Source: Comamonadaceae bacterium (GTDB taxonomy: Bacteria; Pseudomonadota; Gammaproteobacteria; Burkholderiales; Burkholderiaceae_C). From it: DNA of 64,000 bases. Within the stretch, counting starts at the first letter, position 1. Each line of letters begins with the position of its first letter. The translations under genes and the position numbers were made by a program. Location: NCBI GenBank assembly GCA_947450675.1, contig CANFWI010000003.1, positions 1 to 64,000 of the forward strand, read 5' to 3'. Positions 38,302 through 46,668 of the stretch are shown here, in pieces. The notes under the pieces were generated by a model. That model ran no database searches. It saw nothing but the letters and a program-made list of their open reading frames with translations, and had not been told where the DNA came from.

Positions 38302-39282
38302 TCAGTCAGCCGTGATGGCTTCGCGCTTAATCACAGAACCCCAACGGACATAGTCTTGCTTGACCGTGGTGGCGAGTTCCGACGTTGTCGAGGATGCAGC
38401 ATCCAGCCCAGCCTTGGCTAAAACAGCACGCACATCAGGCAATTTCATGATGGCTGCAATTTCGGCATTAAGACGATTGATGACAACTACAGGCGTGCGG
38501 TTCGGCGCAAAGAAGGCGTACCACATGTCGACGTTCACGTCTTTCACACCCAACTCCTGAAACGTGGCGACGCTGGGGGCTACCGGGTTTCGGGTGGGGC
38601 CGCCAACAGCCAGCGCAATCAGTTTGCCACTGCTGACAAATCCCTGCGCCACGTGAATGGGCAAAAAGCCAACCATCAATTCACCGCCCAGTAAATCAGT
38701 CACATAACCGGCAGTTCCTTTGTACGGAACATGCAACATTGACAGTTGAGTCTTGCTTTTGAGGAGCTCCATGGCCATATGGTGTGGCGTCCCAATACCA
38801 GGCGAACCGAAGGTCACTTCGCCTGGTTTAGCTTTCGCCATGGCGATGAATTCTTGAAGCGACTTGATACCAGTCTTGGGATTCGCGACCAACATCAAGG
38901 TGCCGTAGGCCGCCATAGAGACGGAAGAAAAGTCATTGACCGGATCGAAAGGCACGTTCTTATAAAGCTGTGAAGCCATGAGCATGGTGTTCGCGCCCAT
39001 CAGCATGGTGTAGCCATCAGGCGATGCCTTAGCCACCATGTCGGCACCAATGTTGCCGCTGGCGCCCGGCGTGTTTTGCACAATCACGGGTTGACCGAGA
39101 CGCTCGCTGAGTTTGGGGGATACCGTGCGGGCAATCGTGTCCATGCCTGTCCCAGGGGTAAATGGAACAACAATTTTGATGGTCTGACTCGGCCAAGTCT
39201 GTGCCTGGACACTGGTTTGCCCTAAGCCAAGCAGTGCCATGAAAAGTCCGCTTAGAAGGAAACGTAATTTTTGAATGCGCAT
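38302..39282 (-). CDS. Bug/TctC solute-binding protein, operon A second copy
   Basis: A TTT-family receptor with signal peptide FLLSGLFMALLGLGQTSVQA. It carries IKIVVPFTPGTGMDTIARTV, RLGQPVIVQNTPGASGNIGADMV, FDPVNDFSSV and MLHVPYKGTAGYVTDLLGG. The true start is the ATG at 39282 after TGAGG; the ORF-track start is a TTG inside the upstream gene's end. It is 326 aa, eight bases after the decarboxylase gene. No tctA/tctB is nearby. By family knowledge (for example TphC for terephthalate in Comamonas), the ligand may be an aromatic carboxylate. Confidence 0.88.
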   Translation of the reverse strand: MRIQKLRFLLSGLFMALLGLGQTSVQAQTWPSQTIKIVVPFTPGTGMDTIARTVSPKLSERLGQPVIVQNTPGASGNIGADMVAKASPDGYTMLMGANTMLMASQLYKNVPFDPVNDFSSVSMAAYGTLMLVANPKTGIKSLQEFIAMAKAKPGEVTFGSPGIGTPHHMAMELLKSKTQLSMLHVPYKGTAGYVTDLLGGELMVGFLPIHVAQGFVSSGKLIALAVGGPTRNPVAPSVATFQELGVKDVNVDMWYAFFAPNRTPVVVINRLNAEIAAIMKLPDVRAVLAKAGLDAASSTTSELATTVKQDYVRWGSVIKREAITAD

Positions 39283-39290
39283 GATTTGCC

Positions 39291-40355
39291 TCAACGAATC
39301 TTAAAAACTGTTTCTGCATTCGTCTGAAAGAACATTTTCTTGTCTTCAGCGCTCATGGTCATGTTGTCTAGTGCAATGACTTCATCAACCTGATGCTGAT
39401 ATGGATAGTCCATCGCATAAAGGACGCGGTCAACACCCACCACCTGCTGTGCAAACTTGATAGCCGGCTCCCATGCCACACCGCTGTTGGTGATATAAAA
39501 GTTCTCGCGCAGGTAATCACTTGGTTTTTTCTTAATCGGCTTCATGCTGTCATAACGCTGAGACGCCACAGTTGCGCGGTGCATGTAATCAAGGCGATAC
39601 ATCCAGTACGGCAGAGCTTCGCCCATGTGCCCAATGATCATCTTGAGTCTCGGAAAACGGTCAAACACACCGGCGGTGATGATGCGCATGGCATGGAGCC
39701 CGGTCTCTACGCCAAAACCGTAGATTGCGCCGTCAAGGCCGCACTCTTGGAACGGTTGAAGCATGTTCTTCGGGAGCGAATTCGGGTGCAAGTAAATCGG
39801 CGTATCGTGGGCTTCAGCCGCGGCGAAAATATCCCAGAATTTAGGGTCGGACAAATACTCGCCCTGTGTGTGCGAGTTAATCACGACAGAGTGAATACCA
39901 AGTTTGTTGACACCGCGCTCAATCTCCTTAGCCGCTGCTTGTGGGTCTTGTGGCGCCACAGTCAGCATGCCGACGAAACGCGTCGGGTGGCGGCGAATAG
40001 CATCAGCCAAATAGTCGTTGGCGACTTGGGCATAAGCCACTGCGTCGGCCTTTTCCATCACCTGTACGCCGGGCGACGTCAGAGCGAGCACCTGCTTGTC
40101 AATGCCGCATTCGTCCATGTGCTGGATCCGCAACGTGTCCATGTCGGTCAGGCAGCGAATGATGTGCTGGGCACGAGCGCTGGGGCTGCTCATGTAAAAG
40201 CCCATCAAACCCCTGAAGCCAGGATCTGCATCCCCTTTTTCAAGGATCTTCTTATAGATATTGAGCATTTCTGGAGGGGCAAATGCCTCTTCTGTGGCGA
40301 TCCGCTGATAGGCGCTTGATTTTGGATGCACGGTTTTTTTCTCCGGTAAGTTCAT
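39291..40355 (-). CDS. LigW-like metal-dependent decarboxylase (amidohydrolase superfamily)
   Basis: An ACMSD-type amidohydrolase of 354 aa. RIATEEAFAPPEM, GFGVETGLHAMRIITAGVFDRFP, IGHMGEALPYWMYRLDYMH and NSGVAWEPAIKFAQQ closely resemble LigW, the Mn-dependent 5-carboxyvanillate decarboxylase of lignin catabolism in sphingomonads. Metal ligands would be a Glu in TEEAF (22 or 23), His190 in YLHPN and Asp316 in MDYPYQ. As in LigW, the first site is E-x-A rather than E-x-H. It should remove CO2 from a hydroxylated aromatic carboxylate without a cofactor. It is flanked on both sides by Bug receptors. I recall the LigW sequence only from memory, so the similarity needs an alignment. Confidence 0.8.
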   Translation of the reverse strand: MNLPEKKTVHPKSSAYQRIATEEAFAPPEMLNIYKKILEKGDADPGFRGLMGFYMSSPSARAQHIIRCLTDMDTLRIQHMDECGIDKQVLALTSPGVQVMEKADAVAYAQVANDYLADAIRRHPTRFVGMLTVAPQDPQAAAKEIERGVNKLGIHSVVINSHTQGEYLSDPKFWDIFAAAEAHDTPIYLHPNSLPKNMLQPFQECGLDGAIYGFGVETGLHAMRIITAGVFDRFPRLKMIIGHMGEALPYWMYRLDYMHRATVASQRYDSMKPIKKKPSDYLRENFYITNSGVAWEPAIKFAQQVVGVDRVLYAMDYPYQHQVDEVIALDNMTMSAEDKKMFFQTNAETVFKIR

Positions 40356-40403
40356 GAAAAAGTGATGGTTAAAGTGATCGGTTGATGTCGATATGCGGTC
40401 GTG

Positions 40404-41372
40404 TCAATTGGCTTTAATGTTGTTGTCAACGGCGAGTTGCCGCCAGACTGGAATTTCTAAGGCGATGATTTTGGAGAATTCTTCAGACGTATTGCTCATG
40501 GGAATGACAGACATGCCGGTCATTCTTTTCTGCACGTCTGGCATGGCGACGACTTTGGCAACGCCGTCCTCCAGCGTCTTGACGATATCGGCAGGCGTGC
40601 CAGCAGGTGCCAGCAGGCCGATCCATAGCGACGCCTTCAGGTCAATGCCAAGTTCCGTCAACGTTGGCACGTTGGGGTAGTCTTTCATGCGTGCGGCCGA
40701 CGTGACGGCCAAGGCCTTGACGCGACCGTTCTGCATGCCGATGAAAGCCGGACCGGCATCGGCCAGCGTCATCGTCACGTCGCCAGCCATGACCGCGGTG
40801 ACAGAGTCATTGGCGCCCTTATAGGGAATGTGCGTGAACTTCGCGCCGGTCTTTTTATTGAACAATTCAGTGATCAACTGAAAAGATGCCGAACTGGCGC
40901 CATAGTTGGCTTTGTCTGGATTTTGCTGTGACTGGCTGACCAGTTCTTGCACCGTTTTGGCTGGATTTTTGATGTTCACGAGCAACACCAAGGGTGAGTC
41001 GCTGACCCATGAAATAGGCATGAAATCCTGCGGCGCGTAGGGCAGCTTGGTGTAAATGGCATGATTGAAAATCATCGGACCGGGCGCGCCCATCATCAAG
41101 GTGTAGCCGTCTGCTTTGGCCTTGGCGACATAGGTGCTTGCCACAATCGCGCCTACGCTGGGGCGATTTTCAACGATCACCGGCTGGCCGAGGACCGCGG
41201 GTAATTTTTCCGACAAGATGCGGGCCATCGCATCGACGCCGCCGCCGGCGGAGTAACCCACCACGATGGTGATCGGTTTGGCGGGATAATCGGCCGCTGT
41301 GGCAGCAAGTGGCGTACAGCTCAGTGCAGCCGTCAAAAAATAGGCAAGTCGAGTCAGTTGTTTGATCCGCAT
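40404..41372 (-). CDS. Bug/TctC solute-binding protein, operon A first copy
   Basis: A TTT receptor of 322 aa with signal peptide RLAYFLTAALSCTPLAATAA. It carries ITIVVGYSAGGGVDAMARIL, LGQPVIVENRPSVGAIVAS and FTHIPYKGANDSVTAVMAG. The start is the ATG at 41372, preceded by AGGAGAC; the ORF-track start at 41459 runs into the upstream gene. It lies 23 bases after the ThDP gene. The pocket region differs clearly from the second copy in operon A, which suggests a different ligand or specificity range. Confidence 0.88.
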   Translation of the reverse strand: MRIKQLTRLAYFLTAALSCTPLAATAADYPAKPITIVVGYSAGGGVDAMARILSEKLPAVLGQPVIVENRPSVGAIVASTYVAKAKADGYTLMMGAPGPMIFNHAIYTKLPYAPQDFMPISWVSDSPLVLLVNIKNPAKTVQELVSQSQQNPDKANYGASSASFQLITELFNKKTGAKFTHIPYKGANDSVTAVMAGDVTMTLADAGPAFIGMQNGRVKALAVTSAARMKDYPNVPTLTELGIDLKASLWIGLLAPAGTPADIVKTLEDGVAKVVAMPDVQKRMTGMSVIPMSNTSEEFSKIIALEIPVWRQLAVDNNIKAN

Positions 41373-41395
41373 TTTTGTCTCCTGGTTAAAACCGC

Positions 41396-43141
41396 TTATT
41401 GCAGCCCGATCTGCACATTGAGCACTGCGGCCTGTCCGGCATCCACGGCTTTCAGGCAACGAGCGATGGCCGCGTTGACCTCGCTGGGCTCACTGACACA
41501 TTCCCCGTAAGCACCAAAGGCCTCTGCGACTTTTTCGAAGTGTCTGTCTGGGCCTTGAAGGCGGGCTTGGAATTCATCGGCTGCAACTGCCGCACCAGCG
41601 GGATAGACCCGCAGCACAGCTTCTTTGACAGCTTGCCAGCCACCGTTGTCGAGCACCACGGTAAAAATCGGTAATTTGTAACGCTGTGCGGTGGCGTACA
41701 CCGAGGTCGGTGTTGAAAAGTGAAAGCCGCCGTCGCCGACGATCTGAACAACCCGCACCTTGGGATTGGCCAGTTGTGCACCGAGCGCCATGCCGCCGCT
41801 GTAGCCTAAGCCGCCGCCAGCACCGCACAGCAAGGTCAACGGCTGGCTGCGCGGGATCTGATTCAATACCGCAAAGGTGTTGCGAATGGCTTCGTTGATG
41901 ACGATGTCTTGCGGCGCAATGGCCGCGCCCAGCGCTGCGCAGACATAGGCCGCTGAAATCGCGCCGGTTTGGCCATGCTCAACCGCAGCTCGCGCAATAC
42001 CGGCCTTGCGCTCGCCAGTGCTGGCAACCCAGCTGTCGATGCGCGCAGAGACTTGTTGATGAAAAGCCGCATCAGCTTTGTCACGGACAATTTTGGCCAC
42101 CTGCCGCAGCACGGCACCGCAGTCGGCTTGCACGCGCATGTCCGTGGCAAAGCCCCACATCGGGAAATCTTTTTTGATAGTGTCGACGTCGATGTGCGTC
42201 CAGCGGGTGGCGCTGTTGACATGCACAAACTTAGGCAACCATGGCACGTCGACATCCAACAGCAGCCCAAAATCTGCAACAGCAACCGCCTTGGCTGGGT
42301 CAAAGCCACCAAAGCAAGGTGAGCTGCGGTCGATGCTCATGTGGCTCGGGCTGAACTCAAACACTTGAATGCCGCACAGCAGCGCCAGATCTTCCAGCGC
42401 TGCAACGGCATCCGCCTTGCGGCCGAGGTAAGAGGTCACCGCCACCGGACTGCTGGCCGTCATGAGTTGCGCTGCAATGGCCTGCGCGCGCTCGTCGTCA
42501 ATGCCGCCAGCCTGAACCGCGCCGTAGCGCTCGCCGCTGTAGCTTTGAACTTTGTCAATCGCCACGCTTTCAGCCAGTACTTCGCGCGGCAAAGTCAGGT
42601 AGACCGGGCCTTGCGGATCGCTCTGCATCACCGAGTGGCCGCGCCGCAAAACTTCTTTGGCAACCACGCCACTGGGCAAAGAATAATCCCACTTGACATA
42701 CGGACGCACCAGGCTGACCATGTCGAAAGGGTCTTGTACAAAATGGACATAGTTGTCGCGCGAACCCGGCAGTTCCCCACGCAGGGTATAAGGTGCTTTG
42801 CCGGCTATCAGCATCACTGGCAGGCGACCCCGAAACATGTTGTGCATGCCCATAGCAGCGTTGGCAGTCCCGGCGTCAACGTGCACCATGACGGCCTGGC
42901 CGCGGCCTGTGGTCGCCGCGTAACCTGCCGCCATGTGAATCGCGACGTTCTCATGCGGACATAACAACACTGCCGGGTGCAGGCGACCTTGCTGATCCCA
43001 GCGCGCCAGTTCCTCAATGATCGACACGTGGTCGGTGCCAAGGTTGGAGAAGACATAGTCAATGCCCAGTTCCGTCAGACCTTCGAGGAAATAATGCGCA
43101 CCGCTGTGAAGAGCGGCTGTGCTGGCGCTTGGCAGTGTCAT
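41396..43141 (-). CDS. ThDP-dependent enzyme of unknown substrate, operon A
   Basis: A POX/AHAS-fold enzyme of 581 aa. The catalytic Glu is in CPHENVAIHMAAGYA, and the ThDP-Mg motif is VGDGGFHFSTPTS ... LDNGGW, where NG stands for the usual NN. The FAD-binding part of true acetolactate synthases is not recognisable. The start at 43141 follows AGGAG. First gene of operon A, diverging from LysR. It could decarboxylate or cleave a 2-oxo or 2-hydroxyacyl side chain of the aromatic substrate, in the manner of benzoylformate decarboxylase. That is inferred only from its neighbours. Confidence 0.78.
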   Translation of the reverse strand: MTLPSASTAALHSGAHYFLEGLTELGIDYVFSNLGTDHVSIIEELARWDQQGRLHPAVLLCPHENVAIHMAAGYAATTGRGQAVMVHVDAGTANAAMGMHNMFRGRLPVMLIAGKAPYTLRGELPGSRDNYVHFVQDPFDMVSLVRPYVKWDYSLPSGVVAKEVLRRGHSVMQSDPQGPVYLTLPREVLAESVAIDKVQSYSGERYGAVQAGGIDDERAQAIAAQLMTASSPVAVTSYLGRKADAVAALEDLALLCGIQVFEFSPSHMSIDRSSPCFGGFDPAKAVAVADFGLLLDVDVPWLPKFVHVNSATRWTHIDVDTIKKDFPMWGFATDMRVQADCGAVLRQVAKIVRDKADAAFHQQVSARIDSWVASTGERKAGIARAAVEHGQTGAISAAYVCAALGAAIAPQDIVINEAIRNTFAVLNQIPRSQPLTLLCGAGGGLGYSGGMALGAQLANPKVRVVQIVGDGGFHFSTPTSVYATAQRYKLPIFTVVLDNGGWQAVKEAVLRVYPAGAAVAADEFQARLQGPDRHFEKVAEAFGAYGECVSEPSEVNAAIARCLKAVDAGQAAVLNVQIGLQ

Positions 43142-43209
43142 ATTTTGTCTCCTATTGGTGTCGTCATCGAACACATACTTGTTTTATCGCCCATCCTAAT
43201 TAACTTCGA

Positions 43210-43222
43210 ATTGCATGACAAT
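43210..43222. promoter_or_regulatory. Candidate LysR-type operator (T-N11-A)
   Basis: ATTGCATGACAAT has matching ends (ATTG/CAAT) and contains a T-N11-A spacing. It lies in the 123-base gap between the divergent operon A and LysR genes, the standard place for a LysR operator controlling both. Confidence 0.35.
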
Positions 43223-43264
43223 AGCCAATTTTCAAGATAAACCTTTTCCAGATCGCGATGAATC

Positions 43265-44227
43265 GTGGACACTCTTTCCAACCTCAAAGCCTTTGTAACC
43301 ACGGCTGATGCTGGTAGCTTTTCAGGTGCAGCGCGGCAATTGGGGCTGGTCCCGTCGGTCATTTCAAAACGCATTGACCAGCTCGAGTGGCTGATTCGTG
43401 CGCCGCTCTTCACGCGCTCCACGCGCAAACTGACGCTGACCGACGTCGGTGAGCGCTACTTGCACACTGTGCGCCAGGTGATCGCTCAAGTCGACGATGC
43501 GCTGGTCGGCATGGCGCGCGCCAGCGGTGAGTTGGAGGGACACATCCGCGTGAAACTGCCGACTACGCTCGCCATTTTGTACCTTAGCGACATCCTCAAT
43601 GACTTTATCAAAAGTCAGCCCAGAATCAGCATGGACATCGTTTTGGCCGACCGCTCTGTGAACCCCATTGAGGAAAGTTTTGACATTGCCATTGGTGCCC
43701 TGCCCGAGCTCTACGGGCGAGTTCAGGACAAACCACTGCGATTGATGAAGCGCTACCTGTGCGCCGCACCGGCCTATTTGGAGCGCATGGGTGCGCCACA
43801 ACATCCGGCCGACTTGGCTGAGCATGACTGCCTGGTGTTTACTACCTCCGGCGTGCGCTGGGAATTTCAGAGCCCGCAGGGGCTGACCGGCATCGACGTG
43901 CGCGCCAAACTGCGTACCAACGACGGACTTGCGCTGTGTAAAGCGACGATTGCGGGCACCGGTATCGCGGTCTTGGCGGACTACATCGCAGAAAGTGCCT
44001 TGGCTTCGGGCCAATTGGTGGAAGTCATGCAGCCTTATTCTGTTTCCGGAATTTGGCTGAAAGCCTTGGTGCCGACGAGCCGGCTTGAACTCCCGCGGGT
44101 GCGCATGCTGCTGGACTGGCTGGAGCAGAAACTCCAGTCCGCCGGCCCATGGGACAAAATACGCGACTCACCCCATGCTGCCGCGCCGCAGTCAGAAGCA
44201 CTCGCCACAACGGCTACCTCTCCATGA
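43265..44227 (+). CDS. LysR-family transcriptional regulator (first)
   Basis: An N-terminal winged helix-turn-helix (LKAFVTTADAGSFSGAARQLGLVPSVISKRIDQLE) is followed by a LysR effector domain at about 90-295. The sequence ends in a Ser/Ala/Thr tail. The GTG start at 43265 fits the domain edge. It diverges from operon A and is therefore the likely local activator, with an aromatic acid as co-inducer. The stop overlaps the marR ATG (ATGA), so the two regulators are translated together. Confidence 0.9.
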   Translation: MDTLSNLKAFVTTADAGSFSGAARQLGLVPSVISKRIDQLEWLIRAPLFTRSTRKLTLTDVGERYLHTVRQVIAQVDDALVGMARASGELEGHIRVKLPTTLAILYLSDILNDFIKSQPRISMDIVLADRSVNPIEESFDIAIGALPELYGRVQDKPLRLMKRYLCAAPAYLERMGAPQHPADLAEHDCLVFTTSGVRWEFQSPQGLTGIDVRAKLRTNDGLALCKATIAGTGIAVLADYIAESALASGQLVEVMQPYSVSGIWLKALVPTSRLELPRVRMLLDWLEQKLQSAGPWDKIRDSPHAAAPQSEALATTATSP

Positions 44228-44703
44228 CCTTGTTCAACGACCTTTCGCAGCTGTACACCCGACCGGGATTTCTACTCAGACGGGCCCATCAAATTTCAGC
44301 AGCCGTGTTTGAAGACGAATGCCGTAGTTTCGCACTGACGCCAGCCCAATTTGGAGTGCTGACTGTTTTGCGCGCATCCCCGGGGCTTGACCAATCGAGC
44401 CTAGCACGCGCTCTCGGTTTTGACAAAGTGACTGTGCTGCGTGTTTTGCGCGGCTTAGAAGAGCGCGGATTGGTCAAGCGATCACTGGCACCCGAAAGTC
44501 GACGCAACATTGCGGTTGAGCTCACACCAGAGGGCGAAAAGTTCTTGAAGGAGTCGCAAAAACCGGCGGAGCGCGCTTATGAGCGGCTGATGACGCCACT
44601 GTCTGCCGAGCAACAGTTGCAGTTGGTGGCTTTGTTACAGCAGCTGACCGAAGGCCTGGAAGAGCACGCTCGGGCGTCCTTCGTGCCGGCAGATCGAACG
44701 TAG
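44224..44703 (+). CDS. MarR-family transcriptional regulator
   Basis: A 159-aa winged-helix regulator with LTPAQFGVLTVLRASPGLDQSSLARALGFDKVTVLRVLRGLEERGLVKR as the DNA-binding part. MarR proteins often sense phenolic compounds and control their catabolic genes, which suits this locus. It starts with ATG in the ATGA overlap with the first LysR. I reject the ORF-track start at 44149, which lies in the LysR gene. The second LysR begins 28 bases later. Confidence 0.9.
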   Translation: MTLFNDLSQLYTRPGFLLRRAHQISAAVFEDECRSFALTPAQFGVLTVLRASPGLDQSSLARALGFDKVTVLRVLRGLEERGLVKRSLAPESRRNIAVELTPEGEKFLKESQKPAERAYERLMTPLSAEQQLQLVALLQQLTEGLEEHARASFVPADRT

Positions 44704-44731
44704 TCCAGAGATACCACTGAATGCGAGGCCC

Positions 44732-45670
44732 ATGAATATATCCATCAAGCAGTTGCGTGCGTTCGTCACTGTCGCCGACAGCCAAAGTTTCACCAAGGCA
44801 GCCAACACGCTGTGCTTCACCCAATCAGCGCTGAGTGTGCTCGTCAAAGAGCTTGAGGATGAAGTCGGTTTTCGGCTTCTGGACAGAACAACACGTCAAG
44901 TTGTACTGTCTGATTCAGGCAGAGATTTTTATCAACTTGCGCAAAAGTTGCTGGATGAATTTCAAGCTGTTATCCGGGATACATCGGACATCGCCATGCT
45001 CCGACGCGGTGTGGTTCGTGTCGGCGCAACAGAGGCCGTTGCCTCATCTCTTGTGGTCCCAGCCATCGCCGCCTATGACCGCAGCCAACCAGGCATCAAT
45101 GTTCGACTTGTGGACACATTGGTGTCTTCCATGTTCAATGCCCTTCGCAGCGGCGAAGTCGACTTTGTCATCGGTCCGGACTCCATCCAAGACTCACAGT
45201 TCGACACTGCGCTGCACATGGAGCCGCTGTTGAGTAACCCCTTTTTAGTCTGGAGTTTGCCGAGTCACCTTTTGGCCACTGGCCAAAAGGTGACGTGGCA
45301 AGAACTGTTGCGCCACGACCTGATCATCCCCACCATGGACTTTTCAACACAGCTCATACCGTTGGTCCAACAGCATCTCGGGAAGGAAGCTGTCGACCGC
45401 GCATTGACCCTGACAACGGCTACGCGTCGTCGAGTCACGAACATCACCACGGCACTGAGCATGGTCAAGGCAGGATTAGGGGTCACGATTGCGGCCGAAT
45501 ATGTCAGTTCACTCGCAATTGCCTTTGGTCTTGAAGGCCGCCCCCTTGTCAAACCCAGCCTCAAAAGAATAGTGACTTTGTACTCCCGCCAAGGCCGGGC
45601 ACTCTCGCCAGCGGCAGAGGCTTTTGCAGAATTTTTTCGTGGCTTTTTAAAGAACAGAAAAATTTCTTAA
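44732..45670 (+). CDS. LysR-family transcriptional regulator (second)
   Basis: A 312-aa regulator with HTH at residues 3-62 (LRAFVTVADSQSFTKAANTLCFTQSALSVLVKELE), of the group with CbbR/CynR-like effector domains at about 90-305. It ends convergently with operon B, overlapping the last Bug gene by 4 bases. A perfect 14-base inverted repeat lies inside its coding sequence (see repeat entry). It presumably controls operon B, though its promoter is 5.3 kb from that of operon B. Confidence 0.9.
   Translation: MNISIKQLRAFVTVADSQSFTKAANTLCFTQSALSVLVKELEDEVGFRLLDRTTRQVVLSDSGRDFYQLAQKLLDEFQAVIRDTSDIAMLRRGVVRVGATEAVASSLVVPAIAAYDRSQPGINVRLVDTLVSSMFNALRSGEVDFVIGPDSIQDSQFDTALHMEPLLSNPFLVWSLPSHLLATGQKVTWQELLRHDLIIPTMDFSTQLIPLVQQHLGKEAVDRALTLTTATRRRVTNITTALSMVKAGLGVTIAAEYVSSLAIAFGLEGRPLVKPSLKRIVTLYSRQGRALSPAAEAFAEFFRGFLKNRKIS
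45264..45294. repeat. Perfect 14-bp inverted repeat inside the second lysR
   Basis: GTCACCTTTTGGCC, a three-base loop (ACT), then GGCCAAAAGGTGAC. The arms match at every base. It encodes part of the effector domain (HLLATGQKV). There is no T run, so it is not a normal terminator. Confidence 0.9.
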
Positions 45671-46626
45671 GCTGGTTTGATGTTTGTTTTTTTAACAACC
45701 TGAGACCACAACTCAGACTCAGCTTTGGTCAAAGCGAGCAGCTCTGAGGCCGTTCCAGTTTTCAACAGCATGCCTTGCTTTGCAAAACTCTCTTTGACAC
45801 TTGGTTCATTGAGAGATTCGGTCACGGCTAGTCGATATTGCTCAGCCAGCGCCAAAGATATTTTGGGCGCAGCCCAAACCGAATACCAAGCATCGGCGTG
45901 AAAATTCTTCGCCCCCTGCTCTTGAAGCGATGGAATATCAGGAAAACTGGGATGCCGCTCACGCAATGAGCCGCCAATAATTTTTAAGCGACCGGAATCA
46001 CGCTGCGCAATGGCGATCTGAATCGGCAAGAACATGGCAGGTATCAGTCCGCCCAGCAAGTCGTTAATCGCAGGGGAAGACCCTTTGTAAGCGACATGTT
46101 CAAGATTTACACCCACGGACTGTTTCAGCAACTCCATGAACAAGTGATGGTGTGTACCATTGCCCGGTGAAGCATAAAACAACCCTTGCTTGGAATTCGC
46201 CCACACACCGAACTCATGCAAATTTTTAGCCGGGATGTCTTTGTGCACGGCCAACACAAAAGAAGTCGATGCAATTTGTGTAATCGGCGTGAAGCTGTTG
46301 ATGACATCAAAGTCGATCATTTTGTAGAAAAGAGGCAATGTCACCGTTGTCGCGGGAACGATCATGAGCGTGCCTAGATCGGTTGACTTGGCCACATAAC
46401 TCATACCGATCATGCCGGACGCACCGGCTTTGTTGTCGACCACATAGTCCAAGCCCAACTTGGCTTGCATGCTCGGCCCTATCGCGCGTGCAATGGTGTC
46501 CGGCGTTGTCCCCGGTGTGAGTGGTACCACCATGCGAATCAGTTTTTGCTGCGCCCGCAAAGCGGTCATCGACAAAAACCCTGCGACTCCCGTCGCGGCC
46601 AGTAAGGTTCTGCGTCGTAATGTCAT
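45667..46626 (-). CDS. Bug/TctC solute-binding protein, operon B last gene
   Basis: A TTT receptor of 319 aa with a Tat-like N-terminus (LRRRTLLAATGVAGFLSMTALRA). It carries IRMVVPLTPGTTPDTIARAI, LDYVVDNKAGASGMIG, GNGTHHHLFMELLKQ and LEHVAYKGSSPAINDLLGG. It is 42 bases after the class II aldolase gene and ends convergently with the second LysR. The HHH in place of the usual H in the GxxxHL segment is a small oddity. Confidence 0.88.
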   Translation of the reverse strand: MTLRRRTLLAATGVAGFLSMTALRAQQKLIRMVVPLTPGTTPDTIARAIGPSMQAKLGLDYVVDNKAGASGMIGMSYVAKSTDLGTLMIVPATTVTLPLFYKMIDFDVINSFTPITQIASTSFVLAVHKDIPAKNLHEFGVWANSKQGLFYASPGNGTHHHLFMELLKQSVGVNLEHVAYKGSSPAINDLLGGLIPAMFLPIQIAIAQRDSGRLKIIGGSLRERHPSFPDIPSLQEQGAKNFHADAWYSVWAAPKISLALAEQYRLAVTESLNEPSVKESFAKQGMLLKTGTASELLALTKAESELWSQVVKKTNIKPA

Positions 46627-46668
46627 TGAATATTCACCGTGTTGAAAGTCATCGGTTTCGCAAGCTTG

